Source of the DNA: Dinoroseobacter sp039192165
Lineage (GTDB): Bacteria; Pseudomonadota; Alphaproteobacteria; Rhodobacterales; Rhodobacteraceae
NCBI GenBank assembly: GCA_039192165.1
Contig: JBCCXD010000007.1
Coordinates: 182,371-246,370 of the forward strand
Direction: 5' to 3'
Length of the DNA stretch: 64,000 nucleotides
Under the pieces are notes generated by a model. It made no database searches, was not told the DNA's origin, and worked only from the letters and a program-made list of their open reading frames with translations. The position numbers and the translations under genes are program-made. Of this stretch, positions 61,288 through 64,000 are shown in pieces; within the stretch, counting starts at the first letter, position 1, and every line of letters begins with the position of its first letter.

Positions 61288-62718
61288 ATGACACAGCTTG
61301 CCAGTATTCCCGCAGCGCTAGAGACTGCCTTGCGCTCCGCTCTGCCGGATGCCGCGCTTCCCGAACTGACCGAGGGGTACCTGCAAGAACCGCGCGGACG
61401 TTACCGCGGCACTGGCGGGCTTCTTGTTGCCCCTGACTGCACGGCACAAGTCGCACATGTGGTAAAATGTGCTGCCGAGGCTGGTGTCGGTATCGTTCCA
61501 TATTCTGGCGGCACCGGTCTTGTTGGCGGGCAAATTGCGTCAGACGGACCGCCTCCCATTATCCTCTCACTGCACCGCATGGACAGGATCCGGGATGTGT
61601 TTGCCGATGAAAACGTTGTTGTCGCAGAAGCCGGCGTTATTCTTGCGGATGTACAAAAGGTAGCGGATGAGGCGAGACGCCTGTTTCCTTTGTCGCTGGC
61701 CTCAGAAGGGTCTGCACGGGTTGGCGGCCTGCTCGCCACAAATGCTGGCGGAGTGAACGTGCTGCGCTGGGGCAATGCCCGGGATCTCACACTGGGGATC
61801 GAAGCGGTTCTGCCGTCAGGGGAGGTCCTCAACGGCCTCACGCGGCTACGCAAAAACAACACAGGCTACGATCTGAGGCACTTGATGGTGGGTGCGGAAG
61901 GCACGCTTGGCATTATTACTGCGGCAGCCCTGCGGCTCGTCCCGCGCCCGACCCGTCGGGGCGTGGGGATGCTGGTGGTGCGTGACCCGGAGGCGGCGCT
62001 GGAGCTTCTCGGGATTGCGGGCAGGGTGGCAGGGGACACATTGTCGGCCTTCGAGTTGATCGGGGGGATGGGGTTCGCGTTTTTGGCCGAGACGATGCCC
62101 CACATCCGTCTGCCATTCGCTGTGCCGCCGGCCTGGTCGGTTCTGATCGATCTGGGCGGGGGTGACGGGTTCGATCCAGACGCGGCATTGGGCGCAATTT
62201 ACGAACGCGGCGCGGAGGCGGGCGTCGTCTCGGATGGTGTGATTGCGCAGTCCGAGGCGCAAGCTGCAGCCCTTTGGACAGTTCGCGAGTCTATACCTGA
62301 AGCCAACAGGCATATCGGCTCAGTCAGCTCCCATGATATATCGGTTCCCCTTTCCGCGATCCCGATTTTCATTCCGCGCGCTACGCAGGCTCTGGCCCAA
62401 ATCGGAGACTACAGGATTAACTGCTTTGGGCACCTTGGAGATGGCAATCTGCACTACAATGTCTTTCCGCAACCGGGACGCAGCCGCGCAGACCACGAAG
62501 ATGAACGTCCAGCAATTAAGCGTTGTGTCCATGATATCGTCCATGACATGGGGGGCTCCGTGGCGGCCGAACATGGCGTGGGGCGGCTCAAGGTTGAAGA
62601 TCTGGAACGGTACACCGACCCCACGAAGCTCAGCGCGATGCGGGCAATCAAGTCTGCTCTGGACCCCAAAGGCATCATGAATCCGGGCGTTATTCTTCGC
62701 GATTCGGGCGGACACTAG
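61288..62718 (+). CDS. FAD-binding oxidoreductase, GlcD / D-2-hydroxyacid dehydrogenase type
   Basis: 476 residues. FAD-PCMH domain with VPYSGGTGLVGGQIA and GGLLATNAGGVNVLRWG, and a C-terminal FAD-oxidase domain with the family motifs FGHLGDGNLHYNVF and EHGVGRLK. Family members oxidise D-lactate, glycolate or D-2-hydroxyglutarate; the HLGDGNLHYN form is common to all three, so the substrate is open. ATG 61288 preferred; a TTG at 61252 would add 12 residues. No glcE/glcF follow, which argues against glycolate oxidase. Confidence 0.88.
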   Translation: MTQLASIPAALETALRSALPDAALPELTEGYLQEPRGRYRGTGGLLVAPDCTAQVAHVVKCAAEAGVGIVPYSGGTGLVGGQIASDGPPPIILSLHRMDRIRDVFADENVVVAEAGVILADVQKVADEARRLFPLSLASEGSARVGGLLATNAGGVNVLRWGNARDLTLGIEAVLPSGEVLNGLTRLRKNNTGYDLRHLMVGAEGTLGIITAAALRLVPRPTRRGVGMLVVRDPEAALELLGIAGRVAGDTLSAFELIGGMGFAFLAETMPHIRLPFAVPPAWSVLIDLGGGDGFDPDAALGAIYERGAEAGVVSDGVIAQSEAQAAALWTVRESIPEANRHIGSVSSHDISVPLSAIPIFIPRATQALAQIGDYRINCFGHLGDGNLHYNVFPQPGRSRADHEDERPAIKRCVHDIVHDMGGSVAAEHGVGRLKVEDLERYTDPTKLSAMRAIKSALDPKGIMNPGVILRDSGGH

Positions 62719-62846
62719 ATGAGAGTTGATGAACTCTGCGCTCTAGGTCTTTGGTTTCGCGCTGAGTTTCCAACCGAAAAAAACGTGATTTGCGTGGATG
62801 GACCCCCCATGCCAGTTTTGTGGTCACCACTCTGGGTTGCTTGAAT

Positions 62847-63740
62847 ATGCTGAAACTGCCCCGTCCCTTGTCAGGATGCTTGACCGTTTGCGCTCTGCTT
62901 GCGGGGACGGCGGTGTGGGCCGAAGCTGTGAAATCGCCAGGTGGGTCCGGCCCCAGTGCGGCGCTGTCGGCGTATTACGCCAAGATGCAACAAACCTTTC
63001 AGGAACGCGGGCTGCTTAAGACAATCCGCACAGTACCGTCCTCTTCAATGGACGCCTCGAGTTTGAAACGCGATTTCCTGGAAATCGCCATGCATTCAGA
63101 GTACAGCAACGGGCTGTCGGCTTCCGGCTCCCGGTCCGCTAAACCCCTGTTGCGTTGGGAAGAACCTGTCCGGCTGCAGGTCATGTTCGGAGCCTCGGTC
63201 CCAAAGGACCGCCGGATTGAGGATCTCAAAGCCATTTCCAACTATACCAACACTCTGGCAAGGCTGACGCGCCACCCCATGACGGTGAACCCGAACAAGC
63301 CAAACTTTCATGTGCTTGTCGTCAACGAAGCGGAGCGCAAGAGCTTGGCGAAAACGCTGCCGAAGCTTGTGCCGGGTGTCTCGAAATCCATTGTGCGCAA
63401 TATTGCCCGCATGCAGCGCAACCATCTGTGCATGGTGGTCGCCGAACCGCATGCAGACCGTGCGCGTGGCTTCAAGCAGGCCGTTGCGATCGTGCGGGCA
63501 GAGCATCCAGACGTGATGCGCGCGTCCTGCATCCAGGAGGAACTGGCGCAAGGGCTGGGCCTTTCAAACGATTGTCGCGAAGCGTGGCCATCGATCTTCA
63601 ATGACGATCAGGAATTCGCATTTCTGACACGGCGCGACGAAGTGCTGCTGCGGATGCTCTACGATCCTGCGCTGCAATCCGGGATGTCCGCAAAAGATGT
63701 GGCAAACAGATTGCCGGAAATCACCAGTCGCGCGATGTGA
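62847..63740 (+). CDS. DUF2927 secreted protein
   Basis: 297 residues. Signal peptide to about VWAEA, then a domain with the DUF2927 pattern: RWEEPVRLQVMFG, MVVAEPHADRARGFKQAVAIV, CIQEELAQGLGLSNDC and PSIFNDDQEFAFLTRRDEVLLRMLYDP. The ELAQ and FNDD segments are reminiscent of a metallopeptidase, but no function is established. The ATG at 62847 begins a good leader. Confidence 0.85.
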   Translation: MLKLPRPLSGCLTVCALLAGTAVWAEAVKSPGGSGPSAALSAYYAKMQQTFQERGLLKTIRTVPSSSMDASSLKRDFLEIAMHSEYSNGLSASGSRSAKPLLRWEEPVRLQVMFGASVPKDRRIEDLKAISNYTNTLARLTRHPMTVNPNKPNFHVLVVNEAERKSLAKTLPKLVPGVSKSIVRNIARMQRNHLCMVVAEPHADRARGFKQAVAIVRAEHPDVMRASCIQEELAQGLGLSNDCREAWPSIFNDDQEFAFLTRRDEVLLRMLYDPALQSGMSAKDVANRLPEITSRAM

Positions 63741-63747
63741 GTGTGTT

Positions 63748-63761
63748 CCCAGGTCACTGGG
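63748..63761 (+). terminator. Possible weak terminator after the DUF2927 gene
   Basis: CCCAG-GTCA-CTGGG, an imperfectly placed 5-bp stem just past the stop, followed 20-60 bases on by a very T-rich stretch (63781-63820). Last 260 bases of the window show no supported gene. Confidence 0.35.
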
Positions 63762-64000
63762 CCTCCGCCTTTTCCTGCCCCTTTTTTTCGTGTTTTGAGT
63801 TTTTCTTTGTTTTTTTTGGGCTCACGAAAGATGTGAAGGGCGCGAGGTTTGTATGCGTGTGTATGCAGGCTCCCGTAACGTCACGCCCGCGTGAAAAGCG
63901 TGACAGGGCTAAGCCTCTGATATTGCTTGATACTTTGGATATTTCTCCGGACTGACGCACCACAACCCCACTCACAGCGCTGTGATGCGCATTTTTGCAC

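Overview
The window reads as chromosomal DNA of a marine-type alphaproteobacterium of the Rhodobacteraceae (Roseobacter group). I infer this from gene content and order (priA opposite a short transaldolase; ruvCAB, a hypothetical gene, ybgC and tolQRAB-pal-cpoB-tilS-ftsH; ctaC-ctaB-ORF-ctaG-ctaE-SURF1; a Tad pilus locus with CpaE-type naming), from high GC with frequent GTG/TTG starts, and from many overlapping stop/start pairs. I see no rRNA, tRNA, insertion sequence, prophage, integrase of mobile type or CRISPR. The window is dominated by core genes and I found no clear cargo island.

Layout. 1-6.5 kb: end of an outer-membrane barrel gene, a YghU-type glutathione transferase, priA facing away from a transaldolase, then a DUF484 gene translationally overlapped by xerC. 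6.9-11 kb: an MFS transporter, msrA, prmA and small hypothetical proteins including a DUF1127 protein. 11.2-22.9 kb: a long same-strand series, ruvC-ruvA-ruvB-hypothetical-ybgC-tolQ-tolR-tolA-tolB-pal-cpoB-tilS-ftsH, covering Holliday junction processing, the Tol-Pal envelope machine, tRNA lysidine synthesis and membrane proteolysis; it ends at a perfect 24-bp palindromic hairpin. 23-26.5 kb: an uncharacterised membrane protein and the one-carbon pair fhs-folD.

26.5-42.9 kb is on the minus strand. A PaaI-type thioesterase, PdeM nuclease and Lhr-type helicase lie downstream of a Tad/Flp type IVc pilus locus: two Flp pilin genes (identical proteins), cpaB, cpaC secretin and an OmpA lipoprotein form an upstream part that ends in a strong terminator; cpaE, tadA, tadB, tadC, two TPR lipoproteins, a TadV/CpaA prepilin peptidase and a locus-associated AAA ATPase form a second part.

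43-52.5 kb: a lytic transglycosylase, then a minus-strand 3-oxoacid CoA-transferase operon in which a LOV photosensor kinase-like gene sits between the two transferase subunits and a small acetyltransferase follows; then topA, dprA and tldD. 52.7-63.7 kb, plus strand: the aa3-type cytochrome oxidase assembly cluster (ctaC, ctaB, small ORF, ctaG, ctaE, SURF1), thrC, an M16 protease, a GNAT acetyltransferase, a divergent metallo-hydrolase-fold secreted protein, a GlcD-type FAD oxidoreductase and a DUF2927 secreted protein. A good FNR-type box lies between tldD and ctaC.

The observations most worth following are the LOV protein wired into the ketone-body CoA-transferase operon and its apparently absent phosphoacceptor histidine, the recently duplicated or gene-converted Flp pilin unit with a conserved structured 3' UTR, the Tad-linked AAA ATPase, and possible translational control of fhs. 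All function calls come from recognition of family motifs by eye; no database search was run.
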